From the NCBI GenBank assembly GCA_900317015.1, contig ONFH01000135.1:1-26865 (forward strand): a stretch of 26,865 nucleotides of DNA. The letters are read 5' to 3'. The notes beneath the pieces were generated by a model, which saw nothing but the letters and a program-made list of their open reading frames with translations, had not been told where the DNA came from and ran no database searches. Positions 7,420 to 15,662 of the stretch are shown here, one piece after another. The DNA is from an uncultured Erysipelotrichaceae bacterium (GTDB lineage: Bacteria; Bacillota_I; Bacilli_A; Erysipelotrichales; Coprobacillaceae). The position numbers and the translations under genes were made by a program. Position 1 is the stretch's first letter. Every line of letters starts with the position of its first letter.

Positions 7420-8061
7420 ATGAGTGGAAAGAAACAAAAGATCTCTCGTGCCACGATGACGCGTTTTCCAATTTATCTAAAAGCCTTACGAACGATGGGA
7501 CAGTCCGGAAAGGAAAGCTTCCTTTCTAGTGAACTTGCGGAAGTGACACATATTCAGGATACGACGATCCGTCGTGACTTCAGCTTCTTGCCTCAGGAAA
7601 AGTCGTTAGGTAAACGTGGATATGGATACGATACGAAACACATTATTGATGCTTTAAGTGAAGTGCTTGGCTTAGGTCTTGATGAACCAATTATCTTGAT
7701 TGGTGTCGGGAACTTAGGTTCAGCCATCTTAAAATACAATCGCTGGAAGTATACAGTCGGCAAGATCGTCTGTGCTTATGATCGTGATCAGAACATTATT
7801 GGGGAACGTTTTGGTGTTGAGATCAAAGATATCAACGAATTGGAAGATACTTTCCCAAAAGACTGCAAGATTGCCATTCTCTGTGTAAGTGATGGCGTGC
7901 AGGAAGTTGTCGACCGTCTAGTGAAGTTAGGTGTTCAGGGCATTGTCGATTTCACCCATAATCACTTTATTGTCCCTGAAGGCGTTGAAGTTCAGAATGT
8001 CGACGTTGTCGTCGCCATCCAGGAACTGGAATTAAAAATGAAAGCCAACGAAGAGGAGTAA
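7420..8061 (+). CDS. rex: Redox-sensing transcriptional repressor Rex
   Basis: Rex represses fermentation and respiration genes and is released from DNA when NADH rises. The 213-aa protein has an N-terminal winged helix (about residues 1-80, with the recognition segment DTTIRRDFSFL) followed by a Rossmann domain with GVGNLGSAIL near residue 94 and a C-terminal helix for domain swapping. It sits in the t6A operon, where rex is often found in Bacillota. Only a Rex-like half-site (TTCACAA, 3512-3518) is visible upstream of ackA, too little to claim regulation. Confidence 0.97.
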   Translation: MSGKKQKISRATMTRFPIYLKALRTMGQSGKESFLSSELAEVTHIQDTTIRRDFSFLPQEKSLGKRGYGYDTKHIIDALSEVLGLGLDEPIILIGVGNLGSAILKYNRWKYTVGKIVCAYDRDQNIIGERFGVEIKDINELEDTFPKDCKIAILCVSDGVQEVVDRLVKLGVQGIVDFTHNHFIVPEGVEVQNVDVVVAIQELELKMKANEEE

Positions 8062-8064
8062 TAT

Positions 8065-9453
8065 ATGTTTGAATTTATGACAGTAAGAGAATTATATGAA
8101 GCTATCATGTCAAACCAGCCAATGGAAACTGATAGTATTGAATATGTCGAATTAGAAGGCTGGGTCCGTACAAACCGTAATAGCGGGAAGATCGGTTTTA
8201 TCGCATTTAACGATGGCACTTATTTTAGAAATGCCCAGATCGTTTATTTAAAAGAAAACTTAAAGAATGCCGATGAAGTTGCGCATATTTCAACGGGTTC
8301 ATCAATTCATGTCACTGGGAAGTTTAAATTAACACCAGATGCTAAGCAGCCTTTTGAAATTGAAGCCACTGCCATTGAAGTGGAAGGGGCTTGTGATGAA
8401 GATTATCCATTACAGAAGAAGAGAACATCTTTCGAATTCTTAAGAGAGATCCCTCATCTAAGACCACGTGCCAACTCATTCTATGCGATGTTTAGATTAC
8501 GTTCTGTTTTATCAATGGCCATCCACGAATTCTTCCAGTCTCAGGGATTCGTTTATGTCCATACACCAATCATCACCTCTAATGATGGAGAAGGTGCTGG
8601 TGAAATGTTTAGAGCCACAACGATCGATGGTACAGATTTCGATAAGGATTTCTTTGGTAAGGAAGCCTTCTTAACAGTCACTGGTCAGCTTCATGTCGAA
8701 GCGTTCTGTATGGCTTTTAGAGATGTTTATACATTTGGTCCAGCATTCCGTGCTGAAAATTCGAATACAACACGTCATGCCAGTGAATTCTGGATGGTTG
8801 AACCAGAAATTGCCTTTGCGGATCTTGAAGATGATATGGATCTGATCGAAGACATGTTAAAATACTGCATTCAGTATGTCTTAGATAACGCTCCAGAAGA
8901 AATGAAGTTCTTTGAACAGCGTATCGACCATGACTGCATCAACCGTATTACAAAAGTTAGAGATTCACACTTTGCTCGTATGACATATACAGATGCCATC
9001 GAATACTTAAAGAAAGCCAACGTGAAATGGGACAACCCTAATATTTACTGGGGCATGGACTTAAATGCTGAACATGAACGTTACCTCTGTGAACAGATCG
9101 TCAAAGGTCCAGTTTTCTTAATTGACTATCCAAAAGAAATCAAAGCCTTCTATATGCGCTTGAACGATGACAAGAAGACAGTTGCCGCTTGCGATTTATT
9201 AGTGCCTGGCATTGGTGAATTAGTTGGTGGTTCTCAGCGTGAAGAACGTTATGATGTGCTTGAATCCATCATGGATGAAAAGGGCATGAACAAAGAGATC
9301 TTACAGTGGTATATGGACTTACGTCGTTATGGTGGCTGTAAGCATGCCGGCTTCGGTCTTGGCTTTGACCGTCTCTTAATGTACTTAACAGGTATGGCGA
9401 ACATCCGTGATGTTGAACCATTCCCACGTACTCCAAGAAACTTAAAATTCTAA
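8065..9453 (+). CDS. asnS: Asparaginyl-tRNA synthetase
   Basis: AsnRS charges tRNA-Asn with asparagine. The 462-aa class IIb enzyme has an N-terminal OB-fold anticodon-binding domain (about residues 1-120, with GWVRTNRNSGKIGF) and a catalytic domain with motif 2 around FRAENSNTTRHASEFWMVEPE and motif 3 GLGFDRLLMYL near the C-terminus. The start at 8065 sits behind AGAGGAG, 3 nt after the rex stop; a second in-frame ATG four codons later is less well spaced. It ends the operon, followed by a strong terminator. Confidence 0.97.
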   Translation: MFEFMTVRELYEAIMSNQPMETDSIEYVELEGWVRTNRNSGKIGFIAFNDGTYFRNAQIVYLKENLKNADEVAHISTGSSIHVTGKFKLTPDAKQPFEIEATAIEVEGACDEDYPLQKKRTSFEFLREIPHLRPRANSFYAMFRLRSVLSMAIHEFFQSQGFVYVHTPIITSNDGEGAGEMFRATTIDGTDFDKDFFGKEAFLTVTGQLHVEAFCMAFRDVYTFGPAFRAENSNTTRHASEFWMVEPEIAFADLEDDMDLIEDMLKYCIQYVLDNAPEEMKFFEQRIDHDCINRITKVRDSHFARMTYTDAIEYLKKANVKWDNPNIYWGMDLNAEHERYLCEQIVKGPVFLIDYPKEIKAFYMRLNDDKKTVAACDLLVPGIGELVGGSQREERYDVLESIMDEKGMNKEILQWYMDLRRYGGCKHAGFGLGFDRLLMYLTGMANIRDVEPFPRTPRNLKF

Positions 9454-9462
9454 CTGATTTTT

Positions 9463-9489
9463 AAAGGACATCTATGAATGTCCTTTTTT
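9463..9489 (+). terminator. Rho-independent terminator of the asnS operon
   Basis: The 9-bp perfect stem AAAGGACAT/ATGTCCTTT (9463-9471, 9478-9486) with a 6-nt loop ends in a T6 run to 9489. Confidence 0.9.
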
Positions 9490-9534
9490 CTTGGAATAAA
9501 AAGCTTTAAAATAGTAGTAAGGAGTGTGAAGATT

Positions 9535-10983
9535 ATGAATGAAATTGAATGTGTCAATGCCTTCTATGATCTTGTCTATGCCAGTAATGAAAGCTATCAG
9601 CGTACTTTTATGGACAACTATGCTCATTTTAGTGTTGCACGAGAATGGCTCATCAGTCATTCCATTAACATTCCTTTCATGAACATTATGAATGAATACT
9701 TGTTCAATATCGTCAAGAAAGCAAAGTCACTTGATCAGGTAGGCAGTATTCTCAATCATGATGTCAAAGGAGAACTCAAAAAAGTACGAGATCATTATCG
9801 CCCCATGATCCACGTCCTCTTTATTCCAGGAGTCAATGAAGATGTTTGGCCAGATTTTACGATCGATGATCCAAATGTCATGGTCATCAATATCAAGACC
9901 CGCATGACCGAGAACTACCTGACCTTCCCAGATCCATTCCCAGGTTTTATGGAAGCCTTAGTGAATGTCGATAAATGGCCGGGCGCCCTCGTTTTCACTG
10001 AAGGAAAGCATGTCTTTTATCCAATGCGTGTCAAAGAAGATATCGCTAAGCTCGATGCGTTTATTCATAGTTCTTACTTATGGGACGTGAACCGTACCCA
10101 TGCGTCTTACTACTTGCATATCAGTGATGTGCACTTAGGACCAGAACATAAGGAAAAACATCTGATGATCTTGTATCATTCATTGAATCAGCTGATGGAT
10201 TATCTTCATAGTGATCACAAACTAAAAACAGTCATTACCGGTGATCTGATGAACTCACCAAGTAAGAAGAACATGTATGTCGCTAATGATTTTATGACCG
10301 GTCTAAAGAAACGTTATCATACGGATGTCACGTTCGTCTTAGGCAACCATGATATGATCGTCAACGGCTTAAATTTAGCGGGTGGTCAGAAGTCCAAAGT
10401 CATCGCTTATCTGTTAGGAGAAAAATTAAAGATCTTAGAAGATGATAAGGTCATCTTATTAAAGATCGATTCCAATTCCGAAGGCTCATTAGCTCGAGGA
10501 AAGATTGGCGAACGTCAGCTGCGAGAGATCGATGATGAATTATCTACAGTCGATCACTTAGAAGACTATACGTTAGTGGCTTTATTACACCATCATGTCT
10601 TCCGCTGTACGAAGTCAGACTTTTTGAAGATCTCCGTAAAAGAGAAATTCGTACTAGGAAAACTGCTGGATACATCGAAAGCCTTAGTTGATAGTGATCA
10701 GTTCTTTACGTGGTTAAAACGACGTAAGATCAAGTATGTCTTACATGGACATAAGCATGTGCCATTCTTTATGAAACGTGATGGCGTTTATATTATTTCG
10801 GCTGGCAGTGCCACCGGTGGTGGCTTAGTTGAAGACAACAGCCGTTACCTTTCTTATAACTTATTAAAATATGACTATTTAAGTCAGCGTATGGTCGCTT
10901 GCTTCATGTTCTATATCGATCGTTTAAAGACTGATAAGACAAGAGTTGAAGTCTATCTGATGGAAGATCCATATGCCAATTAG
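9535..10983 (+). CDS. Calcineurin-like metallophosphoesterase with unassigned N-terminal domain
   Basis: The 482-aa cytosolic protein has a C-terminal metallophosphoesterase domain with all five metal-ligand blocks: ISDVHLG (Asp/His near residue 197), TGDLMNSP (about 236), LGNHDMI (about 270), LLHHHVF (about 351) and HGHKH (about 404). The first 190 residues are not recognised; they are rich in aromatic and acidic residues and include HVLFIPGVNEDVWPDF and MVINIKTRMTENY. The start is the ATG behind AAGGAG (9519-9524), not the longer open frame that begins in the preceding terminator. The substrate is unknown; the family includes nucleases and cyclic-nucleotide esterases. The next gene follows after 16 nt, so they are probably co-transcribed. 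Confidence 0.9.
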   Translation: MNEIECVNAFYDLVYASNESYQRTFMDNYAHFSVAREWLISHSINIPFMNIMNEYLFNIVKKAKSLDQVGSILNHDVKGELKKVRDHYRPMIHVLFIPGVNEDVWPDFTIDDPNVMVINIKTRMTENYLTFPDPFPGFMEALVNVDKWPGALVFTEGKHVFYPMRVKEDIAKLDAFIHSSYLWDVNRTHASYYLHISDVHLGPEHKEKHLMILYHSLNQLMDYLHSDHKLKTVITGDLMNSPSKKNMYVANDFMTGLKKRYHTDVTFVLGNHDMIVNGLNLAGGQKSKVIAYLLGEKLKILEDDKVILLKIDSNSEGSLARGKIGERQLREIDDELSTVDHLEDYTLVALLHHHVFRCTKSDFLKISVKEKFVLGKLLDTSKALVDSDQFFTWLKRRKIKYVLHGHKHVPFFMKRDGVYIISAGSATGGGLVEDNSRYLSYNLLKYDYLSQRMVACFMFYIDRLKTDKTRVEVYLMEDPYAN

Positions 10984-10999
10984 TCTCAAGGAGAATGCA

Positions 11000-11977
11000 A
11001 TGAATAAAAACAATACACCCATCGTTTTCTTACAGGCAAGCTCTTTAGGAAACGATATGGACCTGTCGATCTTTGATGATCTCGGTCAGGTCACATACAT
11101 TGAAAATGCGACCAATGATGAAGTCCCTGGTTATTTACAGGGCGCTGAGATCGCCATTACGAATAAGAACATCTTTGATCAAAAGACGATCGATGCTTGT
11201 CCATCTCTAAAGCTGATTGCCTTAACCGCAACTGGTACGAATAATGTCGATTTAGACTACTGCACGAAGAAGGGCATCAAAGTGGCCAATGTGGCCAATT
11301 ATTCCACAGATGGTGTGGCACAATTGACCGTCACGATGGCGTTAGCCTTAGCTTTACATCTTAAGACCTATGATGAATATGTCAAAAGTGGTCATTATGT
11401 CAAAGATGAGCAGTTCTCATACTTTGGCTTGCCATTTCACAATTTATCCGCTTTGACCTGGGGCATCGTTGGCCTTGGCCATATCGGCAGTAAAGTCGCC
11501 GAGATAGCCACAAGTTTAGGCTCCTATGTGATTTATACAAGCTTAAGCGGTCATGATCGTTCCTCTGTTTATGAACGTGTTGATCTTGATGAACTGCTCA
11601 CTCAAAGTGATATCATCTCGGTCCATTGTCCTTTGACGGATCGTAGTTATAATCTATTTAATAAGTCTACATTTCAGAAGATGAAGAACACGGCTATTTT
11701 AGTCAATACAGCTCGTGGGGCCATCGTCAATGAAGAAGACTTAAAAGAGGCCATTAATAATCATGAGATCTATGCGGCAGGGCTCGATACGTTTAAGAAA
11801 GAGCCGTTACCACTTTCTAGTCCACTGTATCAAATTGAAGATCAGGATCGTCTGATCTTGACACCACATGTGGGCTGGGGCTCCTTTGAAGCACGTGACC
11901 TGCTCGTCAAAGAAGTCTATCGTAATATTGAAGCTTATTTAAACGGTGAAAGCCGTAATATCGTTAACGAGAAGTGA
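11000..11977 (+). CDS. D-2-hydroxyacid dehydrogenase (NAD-dependent)
   Basis: This 325-aa protein belongs to the D-isomer-specific 2-hydroxyacid dehydrogenases, which reversibly reduce 2-oxoacids; hydroxypyruvate/glycerate or related acids are plausible but not provable. The NAD-binding fingerprint GLGHIGSKVA lies near residues 162-171. The catalytic triad is in place: Arg in NTARG (about 235), Glu in KKEPLP and His in TPHVGWG (about 295). The ATG is 6 nt after AAGGAG (10988-10993). A second, frameshifted copy lies directly downstream. The last codons form half of the terminator palindrome. Confidence 0.92.
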   Translation: MNKNNTPIVFLQASSLGNDMDLSIFDDLGQVTYIENATNDEVPGYLQGAEIAITNKNIFDQKTIDACPSLKLIALTATGTNNVDLDYCTKKGIKVANVANYSTDGVAQLTVTMALALALHLKTYDEYVKSGHYVKDEQFSYFGLPFHNLSALTWGIVGLGHIGSKVAEIATSLGSYVIYTSLSGHDRSSVYERVDLDELLTQSDIISVHCPLTDRSYNLFNKSTFQKMKNTAILVNTARGAIVNEEDLKEAINNHEIYAAGLDTFKKEPLPLSSPLYQIEDQDRLILTPHVGWGSFEARDLLVKEVYRNIEAYLNGESRNIVNEK

Positions 11978-11991
11978 TCACTTCTCGTTTT
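11966..11991 (+). terminator. Terminator-like palindrome spanning the dehydrogenase stop codon
   Basis: A perfect 24-bp palindrome (half-site AACGAGAAGTGA, 11966-11989) is followed by further T residues. The TGA stop lies in its centre and the left arm is coding. The T tract is short (GTTTTC), so termination may be partial. Confidence 0.65.
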
Positions 11992-12005
11992 CTGTAGGAG
12001 GACCT

Positions 12006-12855
12006 ATGAAGAAGATCGTGTTCTTACAAAGTGCCTCACTTGGTGAGGATGTCGATTTATCCATCTTAGATGCTTTTGATGACATCACTTACTATCCGGA
12101 TGTTCCCGATGATGAAGGGGCGAAGTATGCTAACGATGCGGAAGTCGTCATCACCAATGAAAATGTCTTTGATCAAAAGACGATCGACGCCTGTCCCCAT
12201 TTAAAGCTCATTGCTTTAACATCAACAGGAACGAATACCGTTGATGTGGATTATTGTACAAAGAAAGGCATCAAAGTGGCCAATGCCGTCAACTATTCGA
12301 CGGATTCTGTGGCCCAGCTGACGATCACGATGGCTTTAGTCTTATCGTCTCGTTTAAAAGCCTATGATGAGTATGTGAAGAAGGGCGACTATGATAAAGA
12401 TGGCTCGTTTAGTTACTTTGGGATTCCTTTCCATAATTTCTCATCGATGACCTATGGTATCGTTGGGCTTGGGCATATTGGCCGTAAAGTAGCCAAGATC
12501 GCCACAAGTTTAGGAGCCAAAGTCATTTATACAAGCCTAAGAGACGTTTCAAAAGATGAAGAAGACATCAATTTTGATCAATACGGCAAGAGGAGCACTG
12601 GTCGATGAAGAAGCGTTAAGAGATGCCATCAATGATCATGAGATCTCTGGGGCTGGTATCGATGTTTATAAAGAAGAGCCTTTGCCAATGACGAGTCCGC
12701 TTTATCAGATCAAAGATCAGGATCGGATCTTGATGACACCACATATGGGATGGGGCTCAGTGGAAGCAAGAAATCAGGTCATTAAAGAAGTTTATCTCAA
12801 TGTGAAGGCCTATCTGGAAGGGAAGAGCCGGAACATTGTCAATGAGAAGTCATGA
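12006..12855 (+). pseudogene. D-2-hydroxyacid dehydrogenase paralog, disrupted by a 119-nt internal deletion
   Basis: A close tandem copy of the gene ending at 11977, starting behind AGGAGG (11996-12001). Frame 1 reads from MKKIVFLQSASLG through the NAD fingerprint GLGHIGRKVA to the YTSL segment, then runs off to a TGA at 12606-12608. The C-terminal part (TFQKMKKTSILINTARG, the EEPLP glutamate, TPHMGWG, NIVNEKS) continues in the +1 frame from 12544 to 12855. Between YTSL and TFQK this copy has 4 nt (12540-12543) where the intact paralog has 123 nt (11546-11668), a net loss of 119 nt. Adding 119 nt gives 969 nt, or 322 aa, close to the paralog's 325. A 200-aa N-terminal fragment could still be made but would lack all catalytic residues. 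Confidence 0.9.
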
Positions 12856-12869
12856 GACTTCTTTTCTTT
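12845..12869 (+). terminator. Terminator overlapping the 3' end of the dehydrogenase pseudogene
   Basis: The stem AGAAGTC/GACTTCT (12845-12851, 12856-12862) has the loop ATGA, which contains the TGA stop, and is followed by TTTCTTT. Confidence 0.75.
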
Positions 12870-12895
12870 GCAAGTAGAAAGATATTTGTTAAAAT
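12868..12895 (+). promoter_or_regulatory. Probable promoter of scpAB
   Basis: TTGCAA (12868-12873) and TAAAAT (12890-12895) are 16 nt apart, just after the preceding terminator and 20 nt before the scpA start. Confidence 0.6.
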
Positions 12896-12915
12896 GGACG
12901 AGGTGGTGAGGAAAA

Positions 12916-13638
12916 ATGGAATATGAAGTCACACTCGATCAGTTCAGTGGACCGTTAGATCTTCTTTTACACTTGATCAAGATCCATGATCTCGATCTCC
13001 TTGATCTTGATGTCTCAGTGGTCTGTGATCAGTATTTAAATTATATTCAAACCATGGATCCTCATGAATTAGAAGCCATGTCAGAATATCTGGTCATGGC
13101 CGCCTGGCTGATTGAAATGAAATCAAGACTGCTTTTGCCAAAAGAAGAAATCGACGAAGAGGATGATTATGAGGCAAAGCGTCAGCAGATGATCCGTCGT
13201 CTGATCGAGAAGAATCAGATCAATCAGGTCTTAGATGAATTAGAAACAAGTTATGAAGAAAGACAGTGCCGTTATTCGAAACTGCCAACATTAGAAGCGT
13301 ATACGAACGATCTTGAAGAAGCGATTCCTGATGATCTTGAAGTGTATGATCTGGTGGCGGCCATGCAGAAAGTCTTACAGCGTAAGGCCCTCATGCAGCC
13401 ACTAGAATCAAAGATCGCTAAAGTGGAGATCTCCATTGATGAACGCAGTGAACAGATCGAAGAATTCTTTAAGCTCCATCGAGGAGAAACGATCGAGTTT
13501 GAACGTCTGTTTGATCAGGGGGACCGTTATTTTGCGATCGTGACATTTTTAAGTGTCTTAGTCTTAGTGAAGGATCGTAAACTGGATATTAGTCAGGATC
13601 ATAACTTTGATCAAATCTATTTGAAGGGACGCGTGTAG
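12916..13638 (+). CDS. scpA: Segregation and condensation protein A (kleisin)
   Basis: ScpA is the kleisin that bridges the heads of the Smc dimer and, with ScpB, forms the bacterial condensin that compacts and separates chromosomes. The 240-aa protein has the N-terminal signature LDQFSGPLDLLLHLIK, an EYLVMAAWLIEMKSRLLLP helix and a C-terminal winged helix (FLSVLVLVKDRKL). The ATG follows GGTGAGG. The scpB start lies one base after its stop. The first 100 nt are strikingly rich in GATC. Confidence 0.97.
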   Translation: MEYEVTLDQFSGPLDLLLHLIKIHDLDLLDLDVSVVCDQYLNYIQTMDPHELEAMSEYLVMAAWLIEMKSRLLLPKEEIDEEDDYEAKRQQMIRRLIEKNQINQVLDELETSYEERQCRYSKLPTLEAYTNDLEEAIPDDLEVYDLVAAMQKVLQRKALMQPLESKIAKVEISIDERSEQIEEFFKLHRGETIEFERLFDQGDRYFAIVTFLSVLVLVKDRKLDISQDHNFDQIYLKGRV

Positions 13639-13639
13639 A

Positions 13640-14266
13640 GTGAATACAAATGAATATTTATCGATCATTGAAGGCATGATCTTCTTATCAGGTGATGAAG
13701 GTCTTTCCATCAAGCAGATCGCCAGCGCTTTAGGCGTCTCCAAAAAAGAAGCCTTGGATTATATGAGTGCTCTGATCAAGTATTATCAGACCAAAGAGGT
13801 CAAGGGCTTCGATATCGTCAACTTTGGCGGTTATTATAAGATGGTCACATTAGAAAAGCATAAAGACTACTATCGTCAGATGATTAAGGACAATACCCAT
13901 CGTTTGTCTAAATCCGCATTAGAAACATTGGCCATCGTTGCTTACTATCAGCCCATCACCCGTGTCCATATTGAAGAGATCAGAGGTGTCGGCTGTGAGT
14001 CGATGATCAGAAAACTTGTGGCTAAAGCCTTGATCAAGGAAGTCGGACGAGAGGATTCACCAGGGAAGCCGATCCTTTATGGGGTCACGGATACCTTTAT
14101 GGATGCTTTCAATTTAGCGAGTTTAGATGAATTACCTGAATTGCAGGAAGTCACGAGCAGCTTTGATGAAAACGACTTATTCGATAATAAATATCGTGAA
14201 GAAGATATCGTCGATCCTAAAGAAGGTATTGTAGAAGAACACAAGGAGGAAGAGAACGAAGCTTGA
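13640..14266 (+). CDS. scpB: Segregation and condensation protein B
   Basis: ScpB dimers bind the ScpA linker in the Smc-ScpAB condensin. The 208-aa protein shows two winged-helix domains: IIEGMIFLSGDEGLS near the start and LETLAIVAYYQPITR with VEEIRG-like text (IEEIRGVGCESMI) in the second. A GTG start is chosen because the frame opens one base after the scpA stop and the nearest ATG is out of frame; AAGGGA (13624-13629) precedes it. The C-terminal 40 residues are acidic and low in complexity. Confidence 0.96.
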   Translation: MNTNEYLSIIEGMIFLSGDEGLSIKQIASALGVSKKEALDYMSALIKYYQTKEVKGFDIVNFGGYYKMVTLEKHKDYYRQMIKDNTHRLSKSALETLAIVAYYQPITRVHIEEIRGVGCESMIRKLVAKALIKEVGREDSPGKPILYGVTDTFMDAFNLASLDELPELQEVTSSFDENDLFDNKYREEDIVDPKEGIVEEHKEEENEA

Positions 14267-14279
14267 TTGCTTCATTTTT
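14258..14279 (+). terminator. Weak terminator-like hairpin at the scpB stop
   Basis: A 5-bp stem, GAAGC/GCTTC (14258-14262, 14269-14273), followed by ATTTTT overlaps the scpB stop codon. It may cause partial termination before the MATE gene. Confidence 0.4.
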
Positions 14280-14313
14280 CCTTGTTTACGATCATAAGAA
14301 GGGATCAATTGTT

Positions 14314-15636
14314 ATGACAAAATCATTTTTTAAAGAGACATGGGCGATTGCGACACCGGTCGCTTTACAGTCTATGTTACAAAATAGTTTTTCCTTTGTG
14401 GATCAGATCATGGTCGGAACTTTAGGGGCGACAAGCATCGCTGCTGTTGAAGTGGGGACAAAACCAGGTTTCGTCTTTAACTTTGTGGCTTTGTCGATTG
14501 CGAGTGTCTGCTCCATCATGGTCTCACAGTATGTTGGCAAACAGGATGAAGAGGCTATTGATCGTTCGCTGTCTGTCAGCTTATTGATCAGCATGCTTTT
14601 TGCCTTTGTTATGTGCATAGCGGTCTTTTTCTTTGGCCGGCCGATCTCATCGTTATTTACGAAAGATCAGGCTGTGATCACAACGTCCACGTTATATCTT
14701 AAGGTCATTGCCGTACTCTATCTTCTTGATTCATTGAGCAATATTTTTTCCGTGCCGCTCTTTTGTCAGAATCATGCTAGTATACCACTTTATATCAGCC
14801 TCGTGACCGCTGTCATGAATACGTTCTTTAATTATGTGCTGATCTTTGGTCAGTTTGGGGCGCCTCGCTTGGGCGTTGCGGGAGCGGCCTTATCAAGCGT
14901 GATTGCCGGCCTTGTCAATGCTACATTGATCATTTTTGCCTCTTATCATTATTGTGGACGTCTGCATTTTTGCCTTGATCTTGATCATGAAGGATGGAAG
15001 CAATACTGGATCATGCTTATACCGGTGGCTTTAGGGGAACTGTTATGGTCGATCGGTCAAAATGTGTATACATCGATCTATGGTCATATGGGGACGCAGG
15101 AGCTGGCGGCCATGAGTTTAACGGGCCCGCTGCAGGGGATGATGATCGGGGCTCTTTCTGGACTATCGAAAGCAGCTGGTATTCTGATCGGTCAGCGACT
15201 TGGCAAGAAAGATATGGATGCAGCCTATCATGATGGTTTTCGGCTTTGCCTTTATGGCCTTGTGGGGTCCGTGCTTTTATCATTGATCCTGGCCGTGATC
15301 CGTAACCCTTATATTTCACTTTATCATGTCAATGCCCAGGTCAAGCTTTTTGCAAGTGAGGCTTTAGTCGTCTTTGCCATCTTGGCACCAGTCAAGGTCG
15401 TGAATATGATCTTATCTGGGGGGGTCTTAAAGTCCGGGGGACTGACAAGGGTGATCTTTGTTTATGATACGATCGGTACGTATGGGATCGGAATCCCGGC
15501 TGGATTGATCTGTGCATATGTTTTTCATCTTTCCTTAGTACCGGTCTATTTCTTCTTATCTTTAGAAGAAGTCTTTCGCTTGATCGTTGGCATGATCTTT
15601 TTTAAAAGTAAAAAATGGATGGTGACCATCCACTAA
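14314..15636 (+). CDS. MATE family multidrug/toxin efflux protein
   Basis: This 440-aa integral membrane protein fits the MATE fold: two six-helix halves and twelve hydrophobic segments. Family stretches include IATPVALQSMLQ at helix 1, SFSFVDQIMVGTLGATSIAAVE at helix 2, and IPVALGELLWSIGQN at helix 7. MATE proteins export cationic drugs or metabolites using Na+ or H+ gradients; the substrate is unknown. The start is the ATG at 14314 behind AAGGGA; the frame is open upstream but overlaps the scpB tail without a better site. It is convergent with the next gene, and its last codons form a hairpin. Confidence 0.93.
   Translation: MTKSFFKETWAIATPVALQSMLQNSFSFVDQIMVGTLGATSIAAVEVGTKPGFVFNFVALSIASVCSIMVSQYVGKQDEEAIDRSLSVSLLISMLFAFVMCIAVFFFGRPISSLFTKDQAVITTSTLYLKVIAVLYLLDSLSNIFSVPLFCQNHASIPLYISLVTAVMNTFFNYVLIFGQFGAPRLGVAGAALSSVIAGLVNATLIIFASYHYCGRLHFCLDLDHEGWKQYWIMLIPVALGELLWSIGQNVYTSIYGHMGTQELAAMSLTGPLQGMMIGALSGLSKAAGILIGQRLGKKDMDAAYHDGFRLCLYGLVGSVLLSLILAVIRNPYISLYHVNAQVKLFASEALVVFAILAPVKVVNMILSGGVLKSGGLTRVIFVYDTIGTYGIGIPAGLICAYVFHLSLVPVYFFLSLEEVFRLIVGMIFFKSKKWMVTIH
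15610..15632 (-). terminator. Second hairpin downstream of the small membrane protein gene
   Basis: TGGATGG/CCATCCA (15616-15622, 15626-15632) with a 3-nt loop is followed on the minus strand by T6 (15615-15610). It lies within the last codons of the MATE gene and probably backs up the terminator at 15635-15662. Confidence 0.6.
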
Positions 15637-15662
15637 AAAAGAGGGTGTTTTAGGACATCCTC
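15635..15662 (-). terminator. Rho-independent terminator of the small membrane protein gene
   Basis: On the minus strand GAGGATG/CACCCTC (15656-15662, 15641-15647, with wobble) is followed by T6 (15640-15635). It overlaps the stop codon of the gene it ends. Confidence 0.7.

Noticed and set aside
12556..12855. A separate 99-aa gene starting at the internal ATG
   Set aside because: It lacks a ribosome binding site and continues the paralog's sequence upstream of the ATG (TFQK), so it is the displaced 3' part of the broken dehydrogenase.
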